The position numbers were made by a program, and so were the translations under genes. Of a DNA stretch of 25,328 nucleotides, positions 1 through 8,731 are shown piece after piece; the first letter of the stretch is position 1, and each line of letters starts with the position of its first letter. Source of the DNA: CAZLBC01 sp964557575 (GTDB lineage: Bacteria; Planctomycetota; Phycisphaerae; SM23-33); NCBI GenBank assembly GCA_964557575.1, contig CAZLBC010000072.1, positions 1 to 25,328 of the forward strand, read 5' to 3'. The notes under the pieces were generated by a model. It had not been told where the DNA came from, ran no database searches, and worked only from the letters and a program-made list of their open reading frames with translations.

Positions 1-2
1 TC

Positions 3-1580
3 GGCAATCACCCGTCGTTCGTCATGTACACCCTCGGCAACGAACTGGGTCGCCGGCAGGGCATGTACGACCTGGTCGCCCGGTTCAAGCGCATCGATCC
101 GCGCCGGCTGTACGCGCAGGGTTCGAACAACATGCACTGGAATCCCCGCCTGGCCGAAGGCGACGACTTCTGGGTCACCTGCAAGACGGGAAAGTCAAAG
201 CCGGTTCGCGCAGCCTTTTTCGTCGGCGACTATCCGGCCCCCCATATCGAGCACGCCCCGCCGTCGACGATGGTCGATTACCGCGCGGCCATCGCCGGCG
301 TCCCGGTCCCGGTGATCGGCCACGAAATCGGCTCGTTCCAGGTCTCTCCCGACTTCCGCGAAATCCCGCGGTACACGGGCGTGACGCGGGCCCGGAACCT
401 GGAGATCTTCCGCGCGCGGCTCCGGGCGGCCGGCATGCTCGACCAGGCACACGACTTCGTCCGGGCGTCGGGGGCGCTGTCGGTGATCTGCCACCGCGAG
501 GCCATCGAGGCGTCGCTGCGGACGCCCGGGTTCGGCGGGTTCCAGTTGCTGGACATCCAGGACTTCCCCGGCCAGGGCACGGCCCTCGTCGGCATACTCA
601 ACGTGTTCATGGAGTCCAAGGGGCTGATCACGCCCGAAGCCTGGCGGCAATTCTGCTGCGAGACGGTCCCGCTGCTGCGCATGAAGCAGTATACCTGGAC
701 GACGGACGACACGTTCACCGGGCGGGTGCAGGTAGCCCACTACGGGCCGGCCGACCTGCCCGGCGCCCGCGTGACGTGGACGGTCACCGATGACGGCGGG
801 AAGCGCATTGCCGGCGGCGGGTTCGACCCGGTGATGATCGAGCAGGGCACGGTGTTCCCGATCGACGCGATTACGCTGCCGCTGGACGAGGTCCCCGCGC
901 CGCAAAAGCTGACGATCAGGCTGGTGATCGACGGAACGCCGTACCGCAACGACTACCCGATCTGGGTCTACCCGGCCCGGATCGACACCCGTGTTCCGGA
1001 CGGCGTGATGGTCACGAATCAGTACACGGCCGAAGCGACGCAAAAGCACCTCGCCGCCGGCGGCAGCGTCCTCCTGCTTCCCCGGCTCGACGAGCTGCCC
1101 CGCAGTGTCCCGGGCGGATTCCAGACGGACTTCTGGTCCCCGATGTTCACGGCGGCCGCCAAAAAGCGGGGCCTGCCGTTACCCCCGGGCACCCTGGGCA
1201 TTCTCTGCGATCCGAAGGCGCCGGCACTGGCCGCGTTTCCCACGGCGTTCCACAGCAACTGGCAGTGGTGGCACTTGGTGAAACACGCGCGGCCGATCAT
1301 CTTCGACGACACCCCCGACGACTACCGCCCAACGGTGCAGGTGATCGACAATTTCGTCCGCAACCACAAGCTGGGCCTGATCGCGGAGACCCGCGTCGGT
1401 CCGGGCACACTGCTGATCTGCGCGATCGATCTGCGGGGCCTCCGGGACCGGCCGGAGGCCCGCCAGCTGCTGCACAGCCTGCTGCGGTATACCGGGTCCC
1501 CGGCCTTCGCGCCCCGGGCTGAACTGGATACGAAGCTGCTGGAGAAACTGTTTCCCGGAAATGCCTCGCGACCGGAATAA
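3..1580 (+). CDS. GH2-like glycoside hydrolase (beta-galactosidase-type), 5' truncated by the window
   Basis: The reading frame is open from the first complete codon (position 3), so the true start lies upstream. The first residues, GNHPSFVMYTLGNEL, match the GH2 TIM-barrel signature in which the Glu of GNE is the acid/base catalyst. A second conserved block, VIGHEIGSFQVSPDF, probably carries the nucleophile Glu in HEIG. A third, LLDIQDFPGQGTALVG, is typical of the large GH2 'sugar-binding domain' proteins of Bacteroidota and PVC bacteria. About 520 residues are visible: the end of the barrel plus C-terminal beta-rich domains. The N-terminal sugar-binding and immunoglobulin-like domains must lie outside the window. 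Substrate cannot be assigned. The fucosidase gene starts 38 bp downstream on the same strand, so both are probably co-transcribed for glycan breakdown. The family call is firm; the exact specificity is not. Confidence 0.82.
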   Translation, partial: GNHPSFVMYTLGNELGRRQGMYDLVARFKRIDPRRLYAQGSNNMHWNPRLAEGDDFWVTCKTGKSKPVRAAFFVGDYPAPHIEHAPPSTMVDYRAAIAGVPVPVIGHEIGSFQVSPDFREIPRYTGVTRARNLEIFRARLRAAGMLDQAHDFVRASGALSVICHREAIEASLRTPGFGGFQLLDIQDFPGQGTALVGILNVFMESKGLITPEAWRQFCCETVPLLRMKQYTWTTDDTFTGRVQVAHYGPADLPGARVTWTVTDDGGKRIAGGGFDPVMIEQGTVFPIDAITLPLDEVPAPQKLTIRLVIDGTPYRNDYPIWVYPARIDTRVPDGVMVTNQYTAEATQKHLAAGGSVLLLPRLDELPRSVPGGFQTDFWSPMFTAAAKKRGLPLPPGTLGILCDPKAPALAAFPTAFHSNWQWWHLVKHARPIIFDDTPDDYRPTVQVIDNFVRNHKLGLIAETRVGPGTLLICAIDLRGLRDRPEARQLLHSLLRYTGSPAFAPRAELDTKLLEKLFPGNASRPE

Positions 1581-1618
1581 CCGGCGCGCAAAAAGTCGTC
1601 TTCCACCGAGGTAAGATC

Positions 1619-3037
1619 ATGAGAAAAAAAATAATTCTGGTCATAAATGCAATCGTGGCACTGTCGTTCTGCGCCGTCGCGGAATGTCTCGCCGTGGAGA
1701 GGAAAGATGTTCTGAGCGAGACGGCGGCAGAGCGGGATGCCAGGATGAAATGGTGGCGCGACGCCCATTTCGGGATGTTCATTCACTGGGGATTCTACGC
1801 GGTGCCGGGAGGCGTACACAAGGGCAGGCGCGTCAACGAGAGGCACGGAACGGAATGGATACAGGCGGATGGCGACATCCCGGCATCGGAATACCAACAG
1901 TACATGGCCCGGTTCAATCCCACGGAGTTTGACGCCCGGCAGTGGGTCCGTGTCGCCAAGACGGCGGGGATGAAGTACATCGTCATCACTGCGAAACATC
2001 ATGACGGTTTCTGCATGTGGGATTCGAAATACACCGATTACGACATCATGGAGAGTACGCCTTTCAAGAGGGACCCGCTCGCGGAGTTGAAAAAAGAGTG
2101 TGACAGGCAGGGCCTGCGGCTGGGTTTTTACTATTCCCAGCTCGACTGGCACCACCCCGCGCTGATGCCCGATCCGGAGCTTCTGGCCGCCCAGAAAAAG
2201 AGCGGAACAATAACGGACAGGCCCTACCGCTATACCGTAGTCAGAGAAGGCCGCCGCGAAGAATATATCCGCTACGTTGCCAACCATCTGGAGGAACTCA
2301 TACGCACATACGATCCCGCCGTCCTCTTCTTTGACGGAGAATGGATGAAATGGTGGACGCGGGAGGACGGCAAGAGACTTCACCGGTTCATCAAAAAGAT
2401 ATCTCCCGCAATCATTGTCAACAACCGGATAGGAAAGCGGAAACGCGACGACGGAGACTACGGCACTCCCGAGAACAAGATCCCGCCCGACGGGCTGCCC
2501 TACGACTGGGAGACCTGTTACAGCATGAACCGGAGCTGGGGCTATTGTTCTTACAAGGACAACGAGAAGTACTACCTGTCCTCGGAAAAGGTCATCAGGA
2601 TGCTGACGGACATCGTGAGCAAAGGGGGCAATTTCCTGCTGAACGTCGGCCCCGACGGCATGGGCAGGTTCCCGCCCCTGAACGTGAAGATACTCGAGGA
2701 AGTGGGCGAGTGGATGGCCGTGAACGGTGAAGCCGTGTACGGGACGCGGGCCAGTCCGCTCGGCAGGCCCGCGTGGGGGAGGTTTACCCGGAAACCCGGC
2801 GCTGTCTACGCCATGGTATATGATTGGCCCGAGTCGGGACTCCTGCCCGTTGCCGCACCGGCAAACAGGATAAAGGGGATATCGTTACTGGGGGTCGGAA
2901 AGAGCAAGCCGCTGCCTTTCGAGAAAAAAGGCAACGAGCTGATCGTACGGGTCCCGAAAGAATCGCCGGGTTCAGCCGTGTCGGTGGTGAAGATAGAGAT
3001 AGATGGCACGCACGGCCGGCCGGGACGAAAGCACTGA
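1619..3037 (+). CDS. Secreted alpha-L-fucosidase, GH29
   Basis: This 472-residue enzyme should hydrolyse terminal alpha-L-fucose from glycans outside the cytoplasm. Residues 1-25 form a signal peptide (KK, then a hydrophobic stretch, then a small-residue cleavage region). The GH29 core begins with KWWRDAHFGMFIHWG (about 44-58), followed by ITAKHHDGFCMWDS (about 123-136). The nucleophile should be Asp239 in LFFDGEW. C-terminal to the barrel there is only a beta-sandwich, with no F5/8 domain, unlike the neighbouring paralogue. The ATG follows a GAGG Shine-Dalgarno about 9 nt upstream. It lies 38 bp after the GH2-like gene and converges with the second fucosidase. Its codons look less GC-rich at third positions than the GH2 gene, which may hint at separate acquisition; I did not measure this. 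Confidence 0.93.
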   Translation: MRKKIILVINAIVALSFCAVAECLAVERKDVLSETAAERDARMKWWRDAHFGMFIHWGFYAVPGGVHKGRRVNERHGTEWIQADGDIPASEYQQYMARFNPTEFDARQWVRVAKTAGMKYIVITAKHHDGFCMWDSKYTDYDIMESTPFKRDPLAELKKECDRQGLRLGFYYSQLDWHHPALMPDPELLAAQKKSGTITDRPYRYTVVREGRREEYIRYVANHLEELIRTYDPAVLFFDGEWMKWWTREDGKRLHRFIKKISPAIIVNNRIGKRKRDDGDYGTPENKIPPDGLPYDWETCYSMNRSWGYCSYKDNEKYYLSSEKVIRMLTDIVSKGGNFLLNVGPDGMGRFPPLNVKILEEVGEWMAVNGEAVYGTRASPLGRPAWGRFTRKPGAVYAMVYDWPESGLLPVAAPANRIKGISLLGVGKSKPLPFEKKGNELIVRVPKESPGSAVSVVKIEIDGTHGRPGRKH

Positions 3038-3087
3038 TCGGCAGATCAGCCCTTTTGGTACCGGTCCGACGCAGGGCAAAACAGATG

Positions 3088-4857
3088 CTATTTCCCGGGC
3101 GGGAAGAGCTGGAATTCGCATATCGTGGGGCCTTCTTCCGCCTCAAGTATATTCAGCCTTACCTTCCGTGTTGAAACGGGATCGAATGCGAACACGCCCT
3201 TCTCGCCGATCTTCGTGCCCCGGTAGCAGGTCTTCCAGTCATCGCCGGTGCCGGCCTGCAGCTCAAACTTTTTGATTCTGCCGGCATACGCTTCACAAAT
3301 CACGGCCTTGGCGATCCTGCAGCGTTTTCCCAGGCTGACTTCAAGCCATGCCTCACGAACGCCGGCATCCGTCGCCCATCGCGTGTCCGGATCGTCGTCA
3401 AGGGCCTTGTCCGGGCCGTAGCTGCCGTTCATGTTCCTGAAGACGTTCGATGCCTTCGCCTTTTTTCCGGCGGCAAGGGACCCCGACTGTATGCTCGTGT
3501 CAATCACACCCAGGTTCGCGGCAGGGCCGTCTAATTCGAGCTTCACGATCGTGTCGATATCCTGAAGGTGCCGTTCGGGCACCGTTATTGCCAGGGAATC
3601 GTCGTTTTTTGTCACAGACACCTCTCCTCCCGTAAGGAGCGAGGCCTTGACAACGGCATTCTTGAATGAAGGCAGGATCAGCTTCTCTCCCGGCGGCTTA
3701 AGCAGGTGCAGGTAGATACTGTTGCCTTTGCGCGTGCTGGCTCCCCACGCGCCGGGCTTGAAAGGGCCTCCTCTGGTGGCATAGATGCTTTCTCCGTATG
3801 TCTCGAGCCATTCCCCGATCTCGAGCAGGCGCCGGACCTGCCTCGGTTCAATGCGGCCGTCGGGCATGGGGCCGACATTCAGAAGCAGGTTCCCGTCGCC
3901 TCCCGCGGTGTTGACCAGGATCCGCAGGCATTCCCCGAGAGACTTGAGGCGGTCCCCGGGTTTCCATGCCCACTGCCGGCAGATGGTCATGCATGTTTCC
4001 CAGGGGCGGTCTGTCTGAAATGTACCGACCCTCTGCTCGGGTGTGTCGAAATCGCCCTTGTAGATACCGGGGTCCCTGGTGGAGCCGTGCATTCCCTTTC
4101 GTCCCTTGTCGACACGGTTGTTGACTATGATATCGGGCTGAAGCGTGCGCACGTATCGGTACAGCGCCGCTCCCCTTTCGTGGGTCCACGGCTTTTCCCA
4201 TTCCCCGTCAAACCACATCACCCCGAGCGGGCCGTACTTCTCGATCAGTTCTCGCAGATGCGTCTTCATGTATTTTTCGTAACGGTCCATGCTCGCGGTT
4301 TGACCCGCGGGCAGGCGGTAACCCGGCCCGCCCCGTGACGAGACGTTGTAGTCGGGGTGATACCAGTCGAGTATCGAGTAGTACGTGCAAAAGGTTATGC
4401 CTTCCTTCCTGCAGGCCTCGGCAAGTTCTTTTACCACGTCCTTACCATAGGGAGTCGACAGTATGTCGTAGGATGTCGTAGCGGTATCCCACAGGCAGAA
4501 CCCGTCGTGATGCTTGGCCGTCAGCACCATGTATTTCATGCCGGCGGACTTCGCGGTCCGGGCCCATTCCCCGCCGGAGAACTTCACCGGGTTGAATTTC
4601 CTGTAGAGGTTATCATACTCCTTCAGCGGCACCTGCTTGCCGCGCGACCACCCGATTTCCGTCCCCTTCAGACTCACCGGCCCCCAGTGTATGAACATGC
4701 CGAAACGCGCTTCGCGCCACCATTTCAGCCTCGCGGCAGTTTCGGCGGAGGATTCTGCATCCGTGGCGGCGCCGGGCTTCGGCGCGGCAATGCCGAGCCC
4801 GGACACGACTGAAATCAGAAAAATCGAGATTGACATGATCCGAATGAGAGTATTCAT
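3088..4857 (-). CDS. Secreted alpha-L-fucosidase, GH29, with C-terminal F5/8-type carbohydrate-binding domain
   Basis: A second GH29 fucosidase of 589 residues. I chose the ATG at 4857 because a GGGAG Shine-Dalgarno sits 9 nt upstream and the protein then opens with a clean signal peptide (MNTLIRIMSISIFLI, cleavage near Ala-Ala-Pro). The longer in-frame start at 4998 would add an arginine-rich, non-signal extension. Core motifs are KWWREARFGMFIHWG (about 45-59), LTAKHHDGFCLWD (about 112-124) and the nucleophile Asp217 in VMWFDGEW. From about residue 465 a discoidin-like module follows (GPDKALDDDPDTRWAT, then KRCRIAKAVI and KFELQ), typical of F5/8-type or CBM32 binding domains. It converges on the other fucosidase with 50 bp between stops and no clear terminator. 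The two share the catalytic signatures but differ in architecture, so they may act on different fucosylated linkages. Confidence 0.93.
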   Translation of the reverse strand: MNTLIRIMSISIFLISVVSGLGIAAPKPGAATDAESSAETAARLKWWREARFGMFIHWGPVSLKGTEIGWSRGKQVPLKEYDNLYRKFNPVKFSGGEWARTAKSAGMKYMVLTAKHHDGFCLWDTATTSYDILSTPYGKDVVKELAEACRKEGITFCTYYSILDWYHPDYNVSSRGGPGYRLPAGQTASMDRYEKYMKTHLRELIEKYGPLGVMWFDGEWEKPWTHERGAALYRYVRTLQPDIIVNNRVDKGRKGMHGSTRDPGIYKGDFDTPEQRVGTFQTDRPWETCMTICRQWAWKPGDRLKSLGECLRILVNTAGGDGNLLLNVGPMPDGRIEPRQVRRLLEIGEWLETYGESIYATRGGPFKPGAWGASTRKGNSIYLHLLKPPGEKLILPSFKNAVVKASLLTGGEVSVTKNDDSLAITVPERHLQDIDTIVKLELDGPAANLGVIDTSIQSGSLAAGKKAKASNVFRNMNGSYGPDKALDDDPDTRWATDAGVREAWLEVSLGKRCRIAKAVICEAYAGRIKKFELQAGTGDDWKTCYRGTKIGEKGVFAFDPVSTRKVRLNILEAEEGPTICEFQLFPPGK

Positions 4858-5337
4858 GGTCCTGTTCTCCCGCTGTAATCCTCTGTCGTCACGATGACGT
4901 CCTTTTTCCTGCCTTCGGGATGTACCTGAAGTGTTGTCAATTACCCCTCTTCGATCGGGCCTTTCCCGGCCGCAGCACCAAGTCGAACAACGGCGCATGC
5001 CGCGTCGTCTCCGTTCCGCAAACGAACGGCGGCCCTGTGCTGCTCCCCGCCCGCGGCTATGGCACCCGCCACGGCAAACAGTGCCGGTAAGACTGCGGCA
5101 GAAGTCATTTTCGAATAGACGGGCATTGCATCCATTCTACCTCTCGCATTGACCGGTAATAAGTTTTAAGTTGGATTATATTGAGAAGATACGTTGTTTT
5201 TGCGTCATGTGCGGCGACGGCCTTCCCGGCAGCGCACCGTGACCGCCGCAGCGCCGGTCGCTTGACAACGCGGTTCCGCCCTTCTACCCTGCTACGTTAT
5301 AAATACACCTATTCCATTCACCGGTCATTGTCGAACC
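4858..5337. other. 480-bp region between fucosidase and broken serine hydrolase
   Basis: It holds the leader of the minus-strand fucosidase, a short secreted-type ORF (separate entry) and the region ahead of the plus-strand serine-hydrolase remnant. On the minus strand a perfect TATAAT (5175-5180) sits about 40 bp upstream of the small ORF, without a good -35. On the plus strand TTGACA (5262-5267) has only a 3/6 match (TACCCT, 5285-5290) at 17 bp. I see no RNA gene and no long repeat. Confidence 0.4.
4941..5135 (-). CDS. Small secreted-type hypothetical ORF, possibly a truncated gene
   Basis: A 64-residue ORF whose first part looks like a signal peptide: MPVYSK, a hydrophobic run (AAVLPALFAVAGAIAAG), then a polar mature segment ending in KGPIEEG. 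GAGAGG lies just upstream of the start, and a TATAAT element on the same strand lies about 40 bp upstream, so the 5' end looks like a genuine gene start. The mature part is only about 35 residues and matches nothing I recognise. It may be a real short exported peptide, or the 5' end of a secreted enzyme whose body was lost. It ends 83 bp before the fucosidase start on the same strand, so it could also lead that transcript. Confidence 0.35.
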   Translation of the reverse strand: MDAMPVYSKMTSAAVLPALFAVAGAIAAGGEQHRAAVRLRNGDDAACAVVRLGAAAGKGPIEEG

Positions 5338-6170
5338 ATGCCGCGTTATGCCGGACTTACCCTGGCAATCGTCGGCTTCATGACCCTGTCGGCTTGCACA
5401 AAACCGCTTTCCGTTGTCGACCCGGCGACGGTCGGCATGTCGAAGGAAAAGCTCGGCCGGGTCGACGAGATCGTCGAGGAGCTGATCGAGCAGAAACGGC
5501 CGGCCGGCGCCGCCGTGATGATCGCGCGGAACGGCCGGGTGTGTTTCTTCAACACCTACGGCAGGATGGACATCGAACGCGACAAGCCGATGCGCAAAGA
5601 CACCATCTTTCGCATATATTCGAACCGCTCGGGATGACGGATACGGCGTTTTACGTGCCGGCATCGAAGGTGGAGCGGTTTGCCGCGAATTACCGCGCTC
5701 GCCCCGAGGGTCAACTGAAGCTCAAGGACGATCCCGCCGCGAGCCGATACCTGAAGAAACCGGCCCTGCTTTCCGGCGGCGGGGGACTCGTCGGCACCAT
5801 AGCCGATTACATGCGCTTTCTTCTCGCCATCCGCAACGGCGGACAGCTCGACGGCAGGAGGATACTCAGGCGCGAAACGGTCGGGCTGATGACGAGGAAT
5901 CACCTCCCGAAGAAGAACGGCTGGATCACGTTCGGCACAACCGTCCGCGACGGCGTCGGGTTCGGGTACGGTTTCTCGGTCTGCGTGCGGCGCGGCCGGT
6001 TCGATCCCGCCCGGAAGGTCGGGGACTACGGCTGGGGCGGCGCCGCGAGCACGCACTACTGGACGTCTCCTCACGACGACCTGGTGGTCGTCACCATGGA
6101 GCAGACCATGCCCTTCTCGTTCCTGCTCGAAAACAAACTCAAGCCGGTCATTTCCGCCGCCGTCGAATAA
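5338..6170 (+). pseudogene. Broken serine hydrolase (class C beta-lactamase-like) lipoprotein, internal out-of-frame deletion
   Basis: The first part (5338-5637) encodes a lipoprotein signal with lipobox LSAC (Cys20), then the start of a beta-lactamase-family domain (GAAVMIARNGRV, KDTIFRIYS). Intact relatives continue with the catalytic SxxK motif (typically FRIYSMTKP). Here the frame instead runs into NRSG and a stop. In the +1 frame from about 5620 the family resumes with HIFEPLGMTDTAFYVPASKV and continues through GGGGLVGTIADYMRFL and YGWGGAASTHYW to a stop at 6170. The segment with the SxxK serine/lysine and the YxN tyrosine is therefore missing, and the two remaining parts are in different frames. 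No active enzyme could be made. The junction is within 5611-5622. Either a real deletion or a local assembly error would explain it. Confidence 0.8.
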
Positions 6171-6203
6171 CGGGACCGTACACGCACAGAATGCCCGCCG
6201 CGC

Positions 6204-8681
6204 TCAGACTCCCTGCGCCGACCGCCTGCGCATGTCCGCGCCGTCGCACCGCCGGGCCGGGGTGTAGCCCGGCAGGGGCAGGATGTACTCGTGGACGGCG
6301 TCGACGATGTCGGCCGGCTGGGGGAAGAAGGCGTCTTCAACCTCGTCGGCGGGGGTGATCCAGTTGCGGGCGCCCACGACGACGGGCGGGCCGTCGAGTT
6401 CGTCGAAGGCGAGCTGGGTGAGCTTCGAGGCGAGGGTGTGCAGGAAACTGCCGCGGTCGCAGGCATCCGAGGCCAGAACGATCTTCCGTGTCTTCGCGAC
6501 GCTGTCGATCAGCGGCCCGAAGTCGAAGGGCACGAGCGTCCGCGCGTCGACAATCTCGCAGGAGAGGCCGTAGTCCCTCTCCAGGGTGTCCGCGGCCTCG
6601 ATCCCGCGGTAGAGCGTGGCCCCGACGGTCAGAATGGTCAGGTCGGTCCCCTCCCGGCGGATCGCCGGGGGACCGAAGGGCACCGCGTAGAAATCCGCGG
6701 GCACCCCGCCCGGCTCGAAGAGTTCCGGCTGGTCGTATATCCGCTGCGACTCGAAGAAGATCACCGGGTCGGTACCCGTCAGGGCCGTGTTCATCAGGCC
6801 CTTGGCGTCGTAGGGCGTGGCCGGGAAGGCCACCTTCAGCCCCGGCATGTGGGTACAGATGCTGGTCCAGTCCTGGCTGTGCTGGGCGCCGTACTTGCTG
6901 CCGACCGAGACGCGGATGATCGCCGGCATCCGCAGCACCCCCCCGCTCATCGACTGCCACTTGCAGAGCTGGTTGAATATCTCGTCGCCCGCCCGGCCCA
7001 TGAAGTCGCAGTACATCAGCTCGGCGATCACCCGCCCCCCTTCCATGGCGTACCCGCAGGCGGTGCCGCAGATCGCCCCCTCCGAGATAGAGGTGTTGAA
7101 CAGGCGGTGGTAGGGCAGCATCTCCGTCAGGCCGCGGTAGACCGCGAAGGCCCCGCCCCAGTCGCGGTTCTCCTCGCCGTAGGCCACCAGCGTGGGGTCG
7201 CGGTAGAACCCGTCGCGGACCGCCTCGAACAGCGCGTCCCTGATCCCGATACAGCGGCTCCCGGGAAGCGGCGAACCGTCTTCGTCGAGACCGCCGCGGG
7301 ATTTCCCGGCCAGCTTTTTACTCCGCGGATCCTCCCCGCGGGGCAGGAGCACTTCCGGCTCGCGGCCGGGATCCATCGACTCGACCCGCTCGTCGGAATA
7401 CATGATGTTTTCCAGCAGGCAGCCGGCCGGCATGAGGTCGGCGCGGGGGGAGATCTCCCGGTCGACCGCCTTGCGAAAGGCCCTGAGGATGAGGGCGTCG
7501 ACCGCCGCGCCCATCCGGTCGAGGTCGGCCCGCTCGCAGACGCCGGCCTCGAGAAGTGAGGCGGCGAAGTGCTCGATCGGGTCCTGCTCGCGCCAGGCCT
7601 CCAGTTCCTCCTTCGTCCGGTAGCTGCTGGCATCGGAGGGGCTGTGGCCGGCGTAGCGGTAGGTGATCGTATCCAGGAGGACCGGGCCGTCGCCGGCCGC
7701 GATGATCTCCCGCTTCCGGCGGATCGCGTCGGCCACCGCCAGGGGATTATAGCCGTCGACCCGCTCGGCGTGCAGTTGGTCGGGCGCGAGGCCCGCGCCG
7801 ATCCGGGCGAGGATCCCGTAGCCCATCGTCTCGCCGCAGGTCTGGCCCCCCATGCCGTAGAAGTTGTTCTGAAAGTTCATGATAAACGGCAGGCCGCCCC
7901 GCATCTCCTCGTCCCAGAGCTTCTTGAACTGGTCCATGGTGGCGAAGCACAGCCCCTCCCACACCGGCCCGCAGCCGGCGGAGGCGTCGCCGATGTTGCC
8001 TATCACGATGCCGGGCCGGCGGTTGATCTTCTTGAACAGCGCCGCGCCCACGGAGATGTCCCCGCTGCCGCCGACAATGGCGTTGTTGGGCATGATCCCG
8101 AAGGGCGGGAAAAAGGCGTGCATCGAGCCGCCCATCCCCCTGTTGATGCCCGCCGCGCGGCCGAAGATCTCCGCGAGGGCCCCGTAAACCAGGTAGTCGA
8201 CGGCGAGCTGGCGGGTGTCGCCCGGGGCGTCCTTCTGAACCACCTTCAGCGTCAGCCCGTCGAGGTAGCCCTCCATGATTGCCGTCAGCCGGTCCTCGTC
8301 GAGCCGGCGGATCGCCGAGAGCCCCTTGGCCAGGATCTCGCCGTGGCTGCGGTGGCTGCCGTAGATATGGTCGTCGGGATTAAGCGCGAAGGCCTGCCCG
8401 ACGGCGGCCGATTCCTGGCCGATCGAGAGGTGCGCCGGTCCGCGGTGGGTGTACGCGATGTCCCGGTAGCTGCCCCGCAGCTTGATCTCGTTGAGCATCT
8501 CCTCGAACCGGCGGATGATCAGCATGTGCCGCTGTATCGCCAGGAGATCGTCGGCGGTGCAGGCGCCGTCTTCCAGCTCCTGCGCGACGCCGCGGTCGTA
8601 TTGGTTGACCGGGATCGGTTCGAATTCAACGCTCCCGGGTTTTCTGACTTCCTTCGGATCCACGAACTGGCACTTGGGCAT
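6204..8681 (-). CDS. 2-oxo acid dehydrogenase E1 component, alpha-beta fusion (TPP-dependent)
   Basis: An 825-residue fusion of both E1 subunits; it should decarboxylate a 2-oxo acid with thiamine diphosphate and pass the acyl group to the lipoyl arm of the E2 encoded divergently. The alpha part (about 45-410) has HLSIGQESAAVG, GSHRSHGEILAKG and RGMGGSMHAF. Its TPP/Mg motif reads GDAS (231-234), not the usual GDGA, and reaches Asn-Asn (272-273) after a longer spacing than normal because of an insert near DQFKKLWDEEMRGG. A linker (about 411-475) leads to the beta part (about 476-800), with GEENRDWGGAF, SEGAICGTACGYAMEGG (Glu534) and DFMGRAGDEIFNQ. GAGGAG lies 7 nt before the ATG. The gene sits 50 bp behind the DeoR gene. 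The substrate may be pyruvate, a branched-chain or another 2-oxo acid; the variant motifs argue against assuming housekeeping PDH. Confidence 0.9.
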   Translation of the reverse strand: MPKCQFVDPKEVRKPGSVEFEPIPVNQYDRGVAQELEDGACTADDLLAIQRHMLIIRRFEEMLNEIKLRGSYRDIAYTHRGPAHLSIGQESAAVGQAFALNPDDHIYGSHRSHGEILAKGLSAIRRLDEDRLTAIMEGYLDGLTLKVVQKDAPGDTRQLAVDYLVYGALAEIFGRAAGINRGMGGSMHAFFPPFGIMPNNAIVGGSGDISVGAALFKKINRRPGIVIGNIGDASAGCGPVWEGLCFATMDQFKKLWDEEMRGGLPFIMNFQNNFYGMGGQTCGETMGYGILARIGAGLAPDQLHAERVDGYNPLAVADAIRRKREIIAAGDGPVLLDTITYRYAGHSPSDASSYRTKEELEAWREQDPIEHFAASLLEAGVCERADLDRMGAAVDALILRAFRKAVDREISPRADLMPAGCLLENIMYSDERVESMDPGREPEVLLPRGEDPRSKKLAGKSRGGLDEDGSPLPGSRCIGIRDALFEAVRDGFYRDPTLVAYGEENRDWGGAFAVYRGLTEMLPYHRLFNTSISEGAICGTACGYAMEGGRVIAELMYCDFMGRAGDEIFNQLCKWQSMSGGVLRMPAIIRVSVGSKYGAQHSQDWTSICTHMPGLKVAFPATPYDAKGLMNTALTGTDPVIFFESQRIYDQPELFEPGGVPADFYAVPFGPPAIRREGTDLTILTVGATLYRGIEAADTLERDYGLSCEIVDARTLVPFDFGPLIDSVAKTRKIVLASDACDRGSFLHTLASKLTQLAFDELDGPPVVVGARNWITPADEVEDAFFPQPADIVDAVHEYILPLPGYTPARRCDGADMRRRSAQGV

Positions 8682-8695
8682 AACACAACTCCTCG

Positions 8696-8718
8696 AAAAA
8701 CGCCGGCCCGGGGCCGGC
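8696..8718 (-). terminator. GC-rich hairpin plus short T-run between deoR-type gene and E1 (possible attenuator)
   Basis: A perfect 7-bp inverted repeat (GCCGGCC, 3-nt loop, GGCCGGC; 8702-8718) is followed on the minus strand by GTTTTT. This is the layout of an intrinsic terminator, with a short U-tract. It ends only a few bases before the E1 Shine-Dalgarno, so read-through or attenuation may set the E1 level relative to the regulator. Confidence 0.5.
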
Positions 8719-8731
8719 AGACAGAAAAACG

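Noticed and set aside
4935..4940. Perfect minus-strand TTGACA as -35 of the fucosidase promoter
   Set aside because: No acceptable -10 lies 16-18 bp downstream, and it overlaps the stop region of the small ORF.
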